A stretch of 64,000 bases of DNA from Carya illinoinensis (GCF_018687715.1 NC_056766.1:13774001-13838000), one strand, 5' to 3'. Shown: positions 35,913 to 48,831, numbered from the stretch's first letter. The notes: a model not told the origin generated them from the letters alone. Translations and numbers: made by a program.

Positions 35913-36377
35913 TGTAAAATGTGAAGAAACGTAAAAGAGGTGCTCAAGAATCAAAAACCCTAGCAGAGCAAAAGATGAAAAACGAGTCTTCTGAAAGAAA
36001 GAAAAGAATCCAATTGAATTAAATGTCCATCTGTACAGTAGCTATTTATAGTACATGAATAAAACGCTATACATGTGACTATCAAGTGAGATACAATAAA
36101 ACAAATTGAATGAGGCCCGAATTGGTTACACAATACCAAAAGTCTTATCTCATCTCATCTCAACTCGTCATTACAAATTTTTCAAATCCTCATACAAAAT
36201 ATAATAAACAATTTACCTTTTTTCAAATCTAAATACAAAATTAATATAAAAAAATATATTATAACAATATTTTATTTATTACTATTTAAAACATCTTATC
36301 TCATCTCATCTTATTTGTGTAACAAAACGGGCATGAAAGAATAAAAATGAAAGAATAATACAAATTAAGTCCTGATA
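35913..36377 (-). repeat. Copia 5' LTR carrying a MITE
   Basis: Matches the LTR at 31501-31729 but contains a 219-base insertion at 36114-36332. Confidence 0.8.
36114..36332. mobile_element. MITE inside the copia LTR
   Basis: 219 bases with inverted ends: GCCCGAATTGGTTACACAA at the left and the complement of GCCCGTTTTGTTACACAA at the right. It contains ATCTCATCTCATCT words near both ends and no coding. The other copia LTR lacks it, which gives an empty site; ATGA adjoins both sides. Superfamily is unclear, possibly PIF/Harbinger-like. Confidence 0.75.
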
Positions 36378-36639
36378 AAAACTTTGTGGATAATAACATA
36401 AGTTGCACGTTATTTTATCTAAGCACACATTTTTTTTTTTTGGCATGTTTTTAATGGACTGTAATGATTTCATTGGTTGTTTGAAAATAGGTTGTAAAAT
36501 AGTTGTAAAAGAGTTGTAGGTACATATATCATTACACTTGATTAAATCCAGGCACTCTATTAAAAATAAATTTTAATATTACAAAACTACCTTCCATTTC
36601 ATATAGAGTTATAAAATAGTTTTAAAATGCAACTGTTGA

Positions 36640-37771
36640 TGTATTAATTGACGAGGAAACCAAGTCTTGGAAAACTATTATTGTTTACTCAATCTTTAGA
36701 AGTGAGGAGGCTAATTGTATTTGCAGTTTGCCTATAAGTTCGACGGGTTTGGATGATAAAGTTATATGGGGTTTATCTGACAAGGGCATTTTTACAGTGA
36801 AGTCTACATATTTTACTGATTTTCGCTGGAAAAATCAAGATCTTGGGGAATCCTCTGTCGTTCCTTTTATATGAGATTATGAGGAAAGTTTTGAAGCTAG
36901 ACTGTACTGATAAAGTTAAGCAAATCATATGGAAAGTTCTTAATGGTATTTTTCCCACTACAAGTAAGCTGTTTCACAAAGGATAGTTGATAGTCCTTTG
37001 TGTCCGTGTCTGTTACAATGAAGATAAATGTACTATACATGTTCTTGGCAGTGTCCTACAACTATGGATGTATGGGGTGAGCGAAACAGTCCTCTAAAGA
37101 AATGGCATCAAAATTATAGTGACTTTCCATCTCTTTGGTCTGATCTCTCACTAAGATTAGATACAGTTAATTTTAACATAGTGGCTGCTGTGTTTCATGG
37201 TATTTGGAGGCGAATGAATGATTTTGTTGTTTCATTCGACAACATAGATTGGTACAGATTCTACTTTGGAATAGGTTCAGAGTGTTGAGGGTCAAAATAG
37301 AGCTACTATTATGCCAGATAGACAAGCATGGAAGCCTCCTCAAGTTGGCTACTTTAAAGTCAATGTTGATGCTGCTGGGGAAGGATGGGTTGGAAAGGGA
37401 TCATAGGGGTGAAGTTCATGCTGTATTAGCTGCTCCAAATCTGCTATCAAAACAGTTTTGGTCCCCTGCTTCGAGCTGTTATCCTTTGTCATGAGCTTGG
37501 TCTAATGCATGTGGAATTAACAACATACCTGTTGATACTTCTTGGCAGGGTCAAGTTGTCGACGACTTCAAAATTGTAATGTCTTATCATCAAAGTTGGT
37601 CTTTAAAGTACATGAGCAGAGGAGGAAACAACGCAGCTGATGCTGTAGCAAAGTTAGGCCTTTCTTAAAGAAAGGGAGTCCCTTTCATTAACTTTGAAAA
37701 ATCACGTATTTGTTGATTGAATTGAAGTTTCATTATAAATAAAATAAAATAAAATAAAAAATAAAAAATAA
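36640..37771 (+). pseudogene. 5'-truncated LINE remnant
   Basis: Only the C-terminal part of an L1-type ORF2 remains. The start reads KVIWGLSDKGIFTVKSTYF, the zf-RVT region after reverse transcriptase. An RNase H domain follows (FKVNVDAAGEGW near 37352; GGNNAADAVAKLGLS ending at 37668). Frameshifts and stops separate the pieces. An A-rich tail of AATAA units (37738-37771) closes the element. It sits in the 3' flank of P450 copy B. Confidence 0.75.
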
Positions 37772-39088
37772 AAACTCTTTTTAGTGACACCATCATCATA
37801 TATTTTACGTCGGGCAATGTAGAAAAGCTGACAAATGATCCCAGCCGAAAAGTCCTACAATGCATACATTGAACACTATATAAAAACCAAAACACGACTC
37901 CCAAAACTTACTCTACGTACATGGGTACTGCATATGGGCTTTTATGCGACAAGCTGGGCTTTATAACATTTCAGCCAACATTTTGTTTTCCGTACCGTAA
38001 ATGGGCTTCAATACGATAGGCTGGGCTTCTCCTCTAGCGGTGTATATAATATTCACATTTTAGCAAATAACAATTTTGACTTGATAACTTGCGTAACTGA
38101 ATTCATATTTTCTAGATTTTTTAATTAAATTCTAAGATTTAGAGCGAGAGAAGGATAAAAGATATAAAATGAACATGAATAAGTTAAATATTCAATACAT
38201 ACCATAGGATTCATTTTATGTGTCTATATGTTCTCTCCTATTATGCTAAATCCTAGAATTTGGTAAGAAACTCTTATGTAATCAAAATCTAATTTATATT
38301 CTGACATTTATCACAACTTTAATTCGCAACCAGTTTTCAAAACTCAAACCAGATTTATAGTCAAGAATTTTGATTCTAATTCAACCAACACTCAAATGTA
38401 GGTGAGGAAGATGACAGCATTTACATGGAATTTTAACATCAACAAACAACAGAGATGTGGAAGAAATCTTATTGGATAGTGGGAAAGTTTTCAGGCAAAC
38501 AAAAACATGATGGAAAATGGACCACAAAAAGTCATTGGGTAGAGTGAAAACAATCTAAAAGGAATTAGATATTTTAAAGTTTCTATCCCTTTAATTGAGA
38601 AAACGAGTTATATTTTAAATTGACATAAATACCCATGTACAATTTATTTAAATACAAATTATAATTTGAAAATAATCGAGTGGGGTCAAGTTATACTCTA
38701 CCAATGGATTTGCCCAACCTCTAACTTTTGCCATGACACACGTCACCATTTACAGCCATATTCCCAGCACTAGAACATCAAATCACAATTTTATTTTTGT
38801 ACTCCTTTGGCCACAATATTACAAACAATGCACCCTCCAAATATCAACGAAATATGAAATCAGTCAACTACAAATTCCAACATACAAAGCAAAGACAAGC
38901 CAAACTTCTCGTAGGCACCCAACCTAAGAGTCAAGGAAATTAAACAGTGGTTATGAGGCTAAAATTTGTGGGCACCTTACCCAACTTGAAGTAGTGGTTG
39001 GTCATATTCACGAGCGAGGCGGCACTGAGTAGAGATGCTCGGTGACATTGAAAAACAAGGTAAAATCTGAGTAAGATAGTGAAGAAAA

Positions 39089-39092
<4 letters not shown>
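37772..39092. other. Continuation of the P450 flank and noncoding DNA
   Basis: Positions 37850-38410 match the copy A 3' flank at 4855-5310 with one insertion near 38110-38210. Beyond 38430 I recognise nothing. Confidence 0.5.

Positions 39093-39150
<58 letters not shown>
39093..39150. repeat. GA dinucleotide microsatellite
   Basis: Uninterrupted AG run of about 58 bases. The Ser/Leu-rich open frames over it are artefacts of the repeat. Confidence 0.97.
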
Positions 39151-39154
<4 letters not shown>

Positions 39155-40385
39155 GAAAAAACAAAACCATTGGGTCAAAAAGGTGCATTGCACCTTTTTT
39201 TTTGTTTTTTTTTTCCCTACATGTAGGTTGGATTTCACATCCCTCCCTTTTATAAAAATTCCGTCTTCAAAATTTGCAAATATCAAGGCCCATACGTAGT
39301 CAACAAGGGATCATAAGAATATTTTGTATCCAAAACGTACTCACCTACGATATGAGACAACAACACTTACCCCTCAAGTAAGTGTGGGTACTTGACTTGT
39401 ATCTCTTCCTCAAGCTCCCAGGAAGCTTTTATTAAGGATAAGTGGACTGTGAATGAAGTGGCTAGTATTTTTTTTTTTTTTTTCAAGAAGAGGCAAGGCT
39501 TAAGCAACAAGGATATCATTTAGTTTACCTTGTAATTCAAAGAGCCAATAAAAAGTGGAAGAAGCCTAAATATCAAAAGGTCATAACCACCAAGGCAAAA
39601 TGAGCCTCCTCAAGGAATTGAGGTACATGAGGGGACAAACATTATCAAGTGCCATTTATATAATAGGTTTGGTCATGTTTAGAAAGATTGCCACAAATGT
39701 ATGACTTGGCTGGAAAAGAAAGGCCTTCCTTACAATCTAGACCACAAAGTCAAAGGAAAACTTCATATTCGTTGAAAATTGACTCAAAGTTCCAGTTGTT
39801 GCCATTAGTACTTTTCATTTATTTTTAAACACTAAATGTTACTTAGAATTGCTTTAGAGACTTTATGTTCTTTTTACTTCTCAAAATTTGGTCTGTTTGT
39901 CTGAATTTGATCTTGAACTCTATTCCTTTACATTTCATAACAGAAAGTCCATTTTATTTAAAAATGCCTCTTTCATTGGTTCGGGGCATTTATGAGATGG
40001 TTTATATATGTTAAATCTTAATAGTCATTCTGCTAAAAGTCTTCTAACCTTCCATCACAATATTGGAATTAACCATAACCTAATGTATAGTATAAGCAAA
40101 ATATATTTATGCCATAGTGATTTAATTCATCTCTATATTTTCTTAAGCACTATTCATCTATATATGTAATTTTATTTTTTATTTTTTGGTTTCTTTCTCT
40201 TTCCTTCTTTTCTTTTATACAATATATATATATTTATATATATATATATAAGTTCATATAAATTACACTTAAAAATTGTTTTTTAAAATATATAAAGTGT
40301 CTTTTTTTTTTCCCCAAAAATATAATAGGGAACAATGTTCTTCCTTGTAGCTTTAGCTAACATTTTGGATTTGAGAGTTTTGCAA
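39151..40385. other. Noncoding DNA before P450 copy C
   Basis: Apart from the retroelement gag trace at about 39500-39760, this is AT-rich with poly-T and TA runs near 40220-40250. The DNA immediately before copy C should correspond to the P450 intron but is not obviously similar to it. Confidence 0.4.
39500..39760 (+). pseudogene. Possible copia gag zinc-knuckle remnant
   Basis: Around 39655-39730 the + strand reads a damaged zinc knuckle (C-H-L-Y, GHV, stop, KDCHKC) followed by WLEKKGLPYN. This recalls the KKDC...WLEKKG segment of copia Gag. Short and broken, so only a tentative call. Confidence 0.4.
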
Positions 40386-40959
40386 GACCTCATCTTAAGG
40401 GGTACAGATACAACAACAGTAACGCTGACATAGACACTCTCTCTACTTCTTAATAACCAAGAGGCTCTGAAGAAAGGTTAGTGACGCAATCAGATGTAAA
40501 AACCTAGTCTACCTTCAGGTTGTCATCAAAGAAACAATGCGTTTATATCTCGCCGGTCCACTTTCTACGCCGCACGAGTCCCTTGAGGATTGCACTTTGG
40601 CTGGTTATCATATCTCGATGGGCACCTGTCTTCTTGTTAATCTATCAAAGATTCATAGCTAGAGATCCACAAGTGTGGTTGGACCCAATCATATTCTACA
40701 CAAAAAGATTCCTTACGACCCACAAAGATGTCAATTTTAAGGGCTAACATTTCAAGCTTATACCATTTGGTAGTGGGAGAGAGTTTGTCTAGGAATATCA
40801 TTTGCCGTACAAGTTCTACAACTCACACTTGCTAACTTTTTGCATGTCTTTGAGATCACGACACTACCAGCAAATGAACTAGTAGACATGATTGAGAAAG
40901 TCGGACTTACATCCATGAAAGCCACCCCACTTGAAGTCCATCTCACTGCATGCCTTTAG
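40386..40959 (+). pseudogene. CYP82-like cytochrome P450, copy C, exon 2 remnant
   Basis: Covers the whole second exon in degraded form. The I-helix region reads RGTDTTTVT, then TAG replaces the conserved Trp codon. About 40 bases coding for the [11 protein letters not shown] region are missing. [10 protein letters not shown] follows, and the heme loop is FGSGREFV followed by a stop, so the cysteine context is lost. The end aligns with the copy B stop region, and 800 bases of 3' flank are shared with copy B. Exon 1 is absent from the upstream DNA, so this arose as a partial duplication or lost its front half. Confidence 0.85.
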
Positions 40960-43900
40960 CCTTCTTCAGGATATGCATGATCATTTGATCAGTATATGTT
41001 AAATAGCTACAATCTTGCCAAGGGATTTCATAATGATCTTCATGCACAAGGGTTTTTCGTATATTATATTATCTTTTATTTTTTTCTTATTTTTTTATTT
41101 TTATTTTGGTGTGTTCGCTTGTAAAAGTACCTATCTTATGCAGGAAACATTTGGGAATATTGTACCACAATTTCATAATTAAAGTTTGGTAATTTGTTGT
41201 TTGGAAAATTTTGGTACATATTCTTCGAGTTCAATGTTTTTTTAAACTGATTCTGAAGTTGAAAAAGGTTTCATGAAGATCTTTAGGGTTAGGTCTCTAT
41301 ATTAAAATGATCCCTCCGTCCTATTGGAAATCAATAAATTAATCCATACCCCATGCACTAAACTATATATGTGTACCTATTATATATGAAATAAGAGTAT
41401 ATATGCCGATTGGAATTGGCTCCTCTAGAACTCCTAAGGCTTAAAATATAAGAGAGATAGATATACAAAGTGGGTCTCACAATATTTAGTGAATACTTAA
41501 ACTATTAGGATATTTTACTTGAACTGATATATATGTTATAGGGTTTACCTTATCTATCTATCTCTCTAATAATTACTCCTTGCGTGTGGAACTCTGATCC
41601 TTTACAAAAATTTTACCAGAATAGCGCTATGCTTAATTTCCTTGTTCCTTCTTTTATATGCACCTAATGTGGGGTGTTTCCAAATTAGCAGGTGCCAAGT
41701 TAGACAGACTTACAACCACTATTGTCTTTTCTATACAATTTGATCTCCACACGGAATAAGTTCTATTAAAATAATTATTTTCTTCGTAAATAATATTTTT
41801 CATTAAATAAAAGTATTTCACATTTCAGCCAACATTTTGTTTTTGGTGCAAATGGGCTTCAATGCGATTAGGGCTTGTCCTCTAGCCGTAAGTATAATTG
41901 CTACCCCACAACTTTATCTGTAGGACATGAACTGCATAAATTGTCTAATTTAAGACTTACAACTTATTTATTTTCCATGAAAAGAAAATTTGAGTCCTTT
42001 GGTATGTACAAATTACAACAAACTGACTTTAGTTTCCATGAAAATCATTTTTGACATTAGATTAATAATATTATGGGAGTCGAGCAAGAAGAATCACAAG
42101 AGAAGTGATATTTCTAGTCTTAGCTAAAGTGTGCAAATGCGGCACACTCTTTTTGAAAAAGAAAAAGAGAAAGAAAAGGTAAATCAAGGACCTACATAAA
42201 AAAATATTGTTTTCCACCTTTTTTTAAAAAAATTTGAATATGTAGAACTTATACATTTTAAAACTGTATATAATATTTACTACCCATGGAGCCATAGTGA
42301 GGCACTTTTAAGGAAAAAAAAAAATCATCTTTCATTCGATTGGATGTAATATGTGTCTTCCTTTTTCTTCCCTTTCTCGGGAAACTGTTCATAGAGAATA
42401 TTAATTATGGAGGTTTGGATAGAGAAAAAAAAATCCTTCTTGGCTTGTAGTGAGGTAATAGTCTTCGGCATCAACCTCGACCTGCTTATGTAGGGCCAAA
42501 AGTACAAGCCAAATGGTCAACACCCAGGATTTGTTCAGATTTGGCATGCTTTGTCTAGATTGAAGTGCACATATCAAGTTTCAAATATAAAATTTTTAGT
42601 GGAAAAATAGGGGCTTCATTGGTGCACTAGACCTTGAATGTGGAGACCCACATTCAAGGTATCTAAAAATTAAAATGAACATAAGATAAACATAATGTCT
42701 AAAATAGATTTATTTATGTTTAGAAAGGGGAAGGTCACAGAATATGCAAATGCCTCTAACAAACAACATTCACCCCACAATCTCCATTACTATCTTAGAA
42801 ATTAACCTACCTTGCAATGTCCGGTTCGCTACTATGTTGAGCCAATTCTGCCTTGCCTCCTTAGAACAATCCAGCTCATCAAGGTCTCAGGTGTTCAGGA
42901 TCTCGAAAGTAAGAATTTTCCTCATGTCTAAATCCATTTTATAGGTCGAGACTGTCAGACGTCCTTCTGACATACTCCTAACTCCAAGTATGCTTGGATA
43001 GGAGTCCTTTAGCCTCATCTGTAGTACTGCAGGATGACAGAGACAGAAGACTAGGACATGGTCTGCACTTCTATACTACCTACCAACTCTTCAATTTGTC
43101 CTTGGCTGTGTGTCTTCCGCGTGGCATTGGGCCATAACTCTAGTTTAAGATGATATGACTATCCTACTCGTAACCCTTTCAGTGGACCCACTCCGGATGC
43201 GACCCAACAGGTGTAGTGTGGGCTTCTACATAAGACACTACTACTCTTATGAGCATATTATATTTTTTTCTAGAAATCTCCCGTATATGCTCCATTCTGT
43301 CTTAGACTCTTGCTCACCTTGGGCGAGTAATTTTGTCTTATCAAAGCTACTAATCTTTTCAGCTCCTCATTCTCGTCATTACGATTGGCGACTTTTCTAG
43401 CTTGCCTACTATGAGGCAAGAAGCTCATCTTCATCTCTTGTTGGGATGTATCTGCCAGGCATTTTGCAAGGTGCTTGCTCTCCCACATGTTGGAGTAGTT
43501 GCACTTTGTAGCCCACACAACTATTTTCTTCACCAAACTAGGGGAGTGTCCTTCATCTTTCCTTTCACTCAACCATATTGATGGTCTGCCCCTTGGACTA
43601 GTAAGGTCCTCACATTACTGGGATATTCTAAAACGAACCATCAATTTTATCCTTAAAAGTAACTTCAGAAGAATTTCAATTTAGCTAAAAAAAGTTTCGT
43701 CCAAAAAAATTAAATTTTTGTAGTGAAAGTAATGATAATATAACAATGTTGAAAGGTTTATTTACATCATATCTTAACTTATCTTTATCCACGGGTTAAA
43801 AAAATCTAGATAAAGGATTTCCTAAAGATAAGAGGAGAAGTTTCTTTTGTCACATTCATTGAATTTTAAGCTCAGTTTCTATACATTTACAATTCAAGGA

Positions 43901-44211
43901 CAACTGGACAATATTTTCATCAAAGTGATGGAAGAAGCCATAACATGACTATGTATTGTTCATAGGGCGGGTACCATATATAGGGCTTGGGGATATATAA
44001 TGTATAAGCTAGAACATGTGCAAATATCAGTTTTTTATCAGCACAATGTAATATTGATTGACAAAGTTTTAGATTGGCCATAATATGGATATCATTGTTT
44101 CTTTAATGAAAATCACTTGAAGTTAAAATTTTAATTCATTTGGAATTTATAATAAACTGTCTTCATCATACAATCTGCCATATCCACGATGATCAAAACC
44201 CTAATAATTAC
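40960..44211. other. P450 3' flank then unassigned DNA
   Basis: 40960-41760 matches the copy B 3' flank (27288-28000). 41815-41890 matches part of the copy A flank (about 4966-5045). From 41890 to 44211 I recognise nothing. A minus-strand open frame at 43270-43572 (100 residues, Lys/Arg-rich) has no family I know and may be degraded transposon coding. A perfect hairpin lies at 42631-42660. Confidence 0.4.
42631..42660. repeat. Perfect 13-base hairpin
   Basis: ACCTTGAATGTGG, AGAC, then the exact reverse complement CCACATTCAAGGT. Confidence 0.9.
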
Positions 44212-44728
44212 TGTTAGGGGCCCATACCAACTAAGCCTTCCATCAATCCTACTAAAGGGCTCTCGACCCGTATAACTGCATTTGGGGCCTCAGAGTAGAG
44301 GTCGGTCCACTACCTAGGAAGGTGGAAAATTTGCCCCGGTGAAAAGGGAAAAGGAACATGCCATTTCGATGGGACTAAATCCTAAGACGAAACAAAGGAT
44401 CACGCCCCATTATATGCATCACACAGAGGGTCATGCCACATTAAATAGGGATATTGCAGAAGGGACTTAGGGGGGGTGTTCCACCCTCCTCCAGCCATAG
44501 GGCATGGCTGCCTAATCTTCGAAACCATGCATGATAAGGGTTACGTTCTGGACTCTCTGAACTCTCTTGCACACTTTCTAAAATCATTATTAACTTTAGC
44601 ATTGAAGGCTCTGTCGGCCACCACAAAGGCCACCTCCTTTTGATATTTTCTGTGTTTGTAGGCCTTAAGACTGAAGACCTGGACTACTAAGAGCCCAGCC
44701 CAAAGGCGTATGAAACACAACGTTAATA
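44212..44728. repeat. Left LTR of the LARD-like element
   Basis: 517 bases, aligns with 47018-47673. The right copy is longer, with extra sequence around 47210-47280 and 47505-47560. Confidence 0.7.
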
Positions 44729-47017
44729 GTGGAGCTATCTGAGAGCTTGGCCCAAGGGGAAGGATCGGGGAGCACTTCTTCACTAGTGGGAGAATGGAAA
44801 TGCCACAACTGGCATGGACTGTGTGACCAATGGGTAGAAGATACGCTGCGAGGTTATCCTCCCCCAGAAGAACCTCTGATTGCACAAGACTTAAAAAGTG
44901 CACGCCTCCACATAATGTAGCAACATATCAAAATTGGGCAAGCATTCAGGTGGAATTAGGCAGGAGCTAGACTAAGATGGTGCAAAACTTCATGAACAAG
45001 GTGAGGAGAGGGCAGCCTCGCAAGAGAACATGCAGGGAAGAGAGCAATGGGAGAAGCAGAACTGTCAGCATCGACGACCCTCTCCTGACGCCCAGGAATT
45101 TTGAAGAACACTGTGTCAGGGATGCAGTAAGTTGAGATTAGCAACTGTAGAAAGTCGGGAGAGGCCTCCAAGCTCTAGTAGCGGCTGAAGTAGCCCATCT
45201 CTGGAACACCAACCTCGGGCTAGCTTTGCTCGTCGAAGTTCATAGGCACAGCGGACCTTTTGGCAACCATTTGGAGTAAGTGCAATAAGGGAGAAGAATA
45301 GAAGAATAGAGACGCAAAGGGAAGGTAGATGGAGTAAAAAAGGGAAGCAACAAAAGCAAGACAGACTTATGTAGGGGAGCGGCGATTGACCCTCCAACTT
45401 ATGCAGAATGAATGTGGAAAGTGAAGTAGTTCAAATCCCACATACGCATGATGTAGCGCCAAGAAGGAGAAACCGTCTGACAACCATTATTGCCGAAGGG
45501 ACAAAATGGCCAGCATCAAGTACTGGGATTAATCTTCAAGGACCTGGTTAGAGAAGTTGGGAAATGGAGTATGGCCTATTGAATTAAGCAGCGGAAGAGG
45601 GGTATAAAGGCCTGACATGTGGAATGATTGATTGGATGGAAATAATATGAAGTTTTAGCTGAAAACTAAGGTCGTTTTGGTCCTAAAATGTCACAAATGC
45701 ACATCTATGCCTTACATTTCAGAAGAAGTAATTGTAGGGACAGAATGGGAAAAAAATGTATTATCTCTAGACTTGAATTCACTCGACACTTAGAAGGAAT
45801 GAGCCTTCTCGGTGCCCTAACTCATACATCTTACATTGTAGAGCTTTCCCACATCAGAACCGCATGGAATTGGAGGGAATAACCACCTGGAGAGAGAGTG
45901 CAGTAGAATCATTGGAGGGAATGGAGGAAGAGAGACTAAAATGAGAGTGGTGGGATGCAAGAGAGGCATCGATGCTGGTTGGCAGAGCTAAAAACCGTGA
46001 GGAAAGAGGATTGCTTTGGCAGTCAAAAATTTTGCTTTGCTCGTCTTCTTTTCATTTTTCTGGATGAACCATTTGTTGTTTGGTGTTCTAAATATTTCAT
46101 TTTCATACTGGATGGAAGGGTAAATTTTGAAGTAACCCAAGTGAAGGGAATCCTTTGCACAAAGAGGTTTTGCTTGGGGGTTTTGGTTTTTGTTTGATTT
46201 TAAATTGTGTTCATATGAATTCCTATCAACTTCCTGGAAATCAAGTTTAGAGGTTCATTTGTAATCTTGTTTTGACTCATTGTTGACTCTGAGCACGGTG
46301 GGTACTTAAGGGATACAAACTCTAGCTTCGGATACTAAATGTTGATGTTGATATGAAAGCTGTGATTTTATTCAGAAAGTGTTTGTTGGTGCTGAAATTA
46401 TATATATTCTCCATATGCTCTATTCTAGATTGAAATTGCATGTGATGTTTTTATAAACGCCAACTCCCATTTGAAGCACCTTGGTGCAAAGAGGACCTGC
46501 AGCCTAGGTGCTTGTTTAAAGTCACTTGAGAAACTTACTTCTAAAAATTTCATTTGATTTACTGTCCATGCTCATAACTTGGTTTCTTGTCTATTTTGGT
46601 TCTAAATTTCATATTGTTGTTGAGTACACCACATGTTGGTCCCATCATTTTGAACTGAACTGACATTCAGCCTTGTCCCGTGGTTTTAAGAAGGTTGCAT
46701 TCAGCTTAGACTCTTTTTTCTTGACTCTATTAATTCCAATAGTTTTCTTGTCGCAAATAAAGCTGGAAAATGCCTTGATCCCTGTGAAATCGACCTTGGA
46801 TTCCCATTATATACAAGCTGAACACCTTCTGCACTTGGAAGGCAATTTAAAAGAAGAACCAATGATCAAGGGGTAGAGGCATCATCTCACCCTAGACAGA
46901 TAGGCATAAGGTGGCAGTAGCAGTGAACATAAACAGAAGAATGAAAAATTCCCATCAGCCTAACCCGATGGGAATTGGCAGGCGAACTGATTTTTCCACC
47001 AAGCCTGAAGGGTCCAG

Positions 47018-47673
47018 TGGCTAAGCCTGTCCATACCAATCAAGCTATCCATCAACCTGACTAAAGGGCTCTCAACACGTATAATCGGATTTGGAGCCTT
47101 GGATTAGAGGTCGGTCCACTACCTAGAAAGCCTGGAAAATCTGTCCCGAAGAAAATGGAAGAGAGCAAGCCATCTCAACACGACTCAACCCTAAGACGAA
47201 ATAGAGGATCACACCACATTGAATGTGGCGTGGGCGCATTAAATGCGCCATCCAAAGGATCGTGCCACATTAAATGCATCCCCCAAAAGGCCACGCCGTA
47301 TGATTAAATGGGTATGGTGGAAAGGACTTCAAGACAATGTTCCCCCCTCCCCCGCCCCCCAGCCATAGGGTATGGCTGCTTGATCCTCGAAGCCAAGTAT
47401 AAAAGGCAACCCCCAAGTATTTGAAGGGGGTTACGTTCTGGACTCTTTGAACTTTCTCTACTCTCACAACTCTCTTGCACACTTTCTAAAAGCATTGCTA
47501 ACTTTGTGATATGAACCCGTAGAATTTGGAGCCCATCATTTTGACATCGGAGGCTCCCCTGGTCACTACAAGGGCCACCTCCTCTTGATCTTTTTTTGTG
47601 TTCGCAAGCTAAAGATCAATGACCCGAACTACTAAAGGCCCGGTCCAAAATTGTACGAGACACGATGTTAACA
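47018..47673. repeat. Right LTR of the LARD-like element
   Basis: Aligns with 44212-44728. Its left boundary is less certain because the first 20 bases have diverged. Confidence 0.65.
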
Positions 47674-47678
47674 ATTAT

Positions 47679-48831
47679 AATATTAAAAATGGAGTTTTCT
47701 ATCTTTGCTTAAAGTTAGCAGTTACATGACAGTGGTGGAAAAGCATGCATCACCAAAATAGGTGAGGATTCTTCGATCGTTGATTGAAAAGAGAGACATA
47801 TAGAGAGAGATTTAGGCTACGTTTGGATGTAGAGTTGAGTTGATCTGAGCTCATTTCTTTATGAATAGTAGTGAGTTGAGATGGTGGATTGAGTTTTGTG
47901 GAGCCTATTTAAGATGAGTTTATATTTATTTGGATGTTAAGATGAGTTTAATATTTTTTATGGGCAGTTGAAAAAAGTTGTAGGTTCCACGTGCAAAGAA
48001 GTTTTGAATTAAGATGCATTTAGTAAATTTAAGAATTGTGTGTCTGGATTTTAGACTCAGTTTAAAAATAGACTGAGATAAGTTGATCTCAGTATAATCA
48101 AACAACCAAACTAACCCTTTAGATGAATGGGTGTCAATTGCTCATTCGTGTATTAAATGCCGCGTTGTAAGTGAAGAATGAGATTTAAGGTCGAGACAAA
48201 AATTGTATTCAAATTTGATAGTCCCAAGTGTGAAAGATAATTATGGACATGGATCCTATAATTTTTATTGTTTTTTGTGTGGTTTCTTTGAACAACATCA
48301 AACGCTTGTTAAAATTTATAGAATCACATTATGTGTTTATCTATTTTCTACTTAAAAGATTCTCAAATTAGATTATAGAGGGTTTGATCATCAATTAGGC
48401 CAACTTTTATGTATATATATATTATATCAATTATGAATTATGAGTGAAATCTTTAATTCACAAATCCTGAAAAAAAAAAGTCAAAAAGATGATAAAACCA
48501 ACCATACAATCTTCTATTCCTCACCATACAATACCGCTAGTCATAGACGAAGTTGCCCACAATTGATATTAATTAAGGGTGGAAAAGACTTCTCTAGAAA
48601 CTGCACCATCATGACTAATAAAGACCGCTACAATAGATCCCATTTATATATTACAAGATTATGGGAGGGTCTTTCCCACTATGAAAGTTCAAAAAACTAG
48701 GAGGGGTAAAGATTATAGCAATATTTTCAAAGACTTGCATTGAAGTTGTTCATTGTGCGAAATTATGTGCACATCGATTTTCATATTGATAAATTTTCAC
48801 AACTTTCTAATCATTGAAGTTGCGAAGTTGA
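47679..48831. other. MITE and P450-upstream-like DNA
   Basis: Besides the MITE at 47815-48118, the part at 48160-48620 resembles the DNA upstream of copy B (24190-24330), including GTCCCAAG, TCATCAATTAGGCCAACTT and GAAGTTGCCCACAATTGA. It is likely the far upstream region of copy D, now separated from it by the LINE. Confidence 0.55.
47815..48118. mobile_element. MITE, PIF/Tourist-like
   Basis: 304 bases starting GGCTACGTTTGG and ending CCAAACTAACCCT, flanked by TTA on both sides (47812-47814 and 48119-48121). TTA target duplication and GTTTGG ends are typical of PIF/Harbinger MITEs. No coding. Confidence 0.7.

Larger units (their letters stand above)
31501..36377 (-). mobile_element. Degenerate Ty1-copia retrotransposon
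   Basis: Minus-strand element inserted in the 3' flank of copy B. The left LTR (3' LTR, about 31501-31729) and right LTR (5' LTR, 35913-36377) share most of their sequence. The right one is longer because of an inserted MITE. The minus strand has the primer-binding site TGGTATCAGAAG (35901-35912) next to the 5' LTR and a purine tract GGAGGGGG (31730-31737) next to the 3' LTR. Gag, integrase, reverse transcriptase and RNase H follow in copia order but are riddled with stops and frameshifts. No convincing target duplication was found. Confidence 0.85.
44212..47673. mobile_element. Domain-less LTR element (LARD-like)
   Basis: Two diverged direct repeats, 44212-44728 and about 47018-47673, share CCATACCAA, TCCATCAA, ACTAAAGGGCTCTC, AGAGGTCGGTCCACTACCTA and the stretch around GGTTACGTTCTGGACTCT. 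The left LTR starts TGTTAGGGG and the right one ends TGTTAACA. Flanks are ATTAC (44207-44211) and ATTAT (47674-47678), a 5-base duplication with one change. The 2.3-kb interior has no gag or pol coding that I can recognise, so it is non-autonomous. Orientation is not determined. Confidence 0.7.

Noticed and set aside
39008..39286. Open frames over the GA repeat
   Set aside because: Ser/Leu-rich translation of a dinucleotide microsatellite; no independent support.
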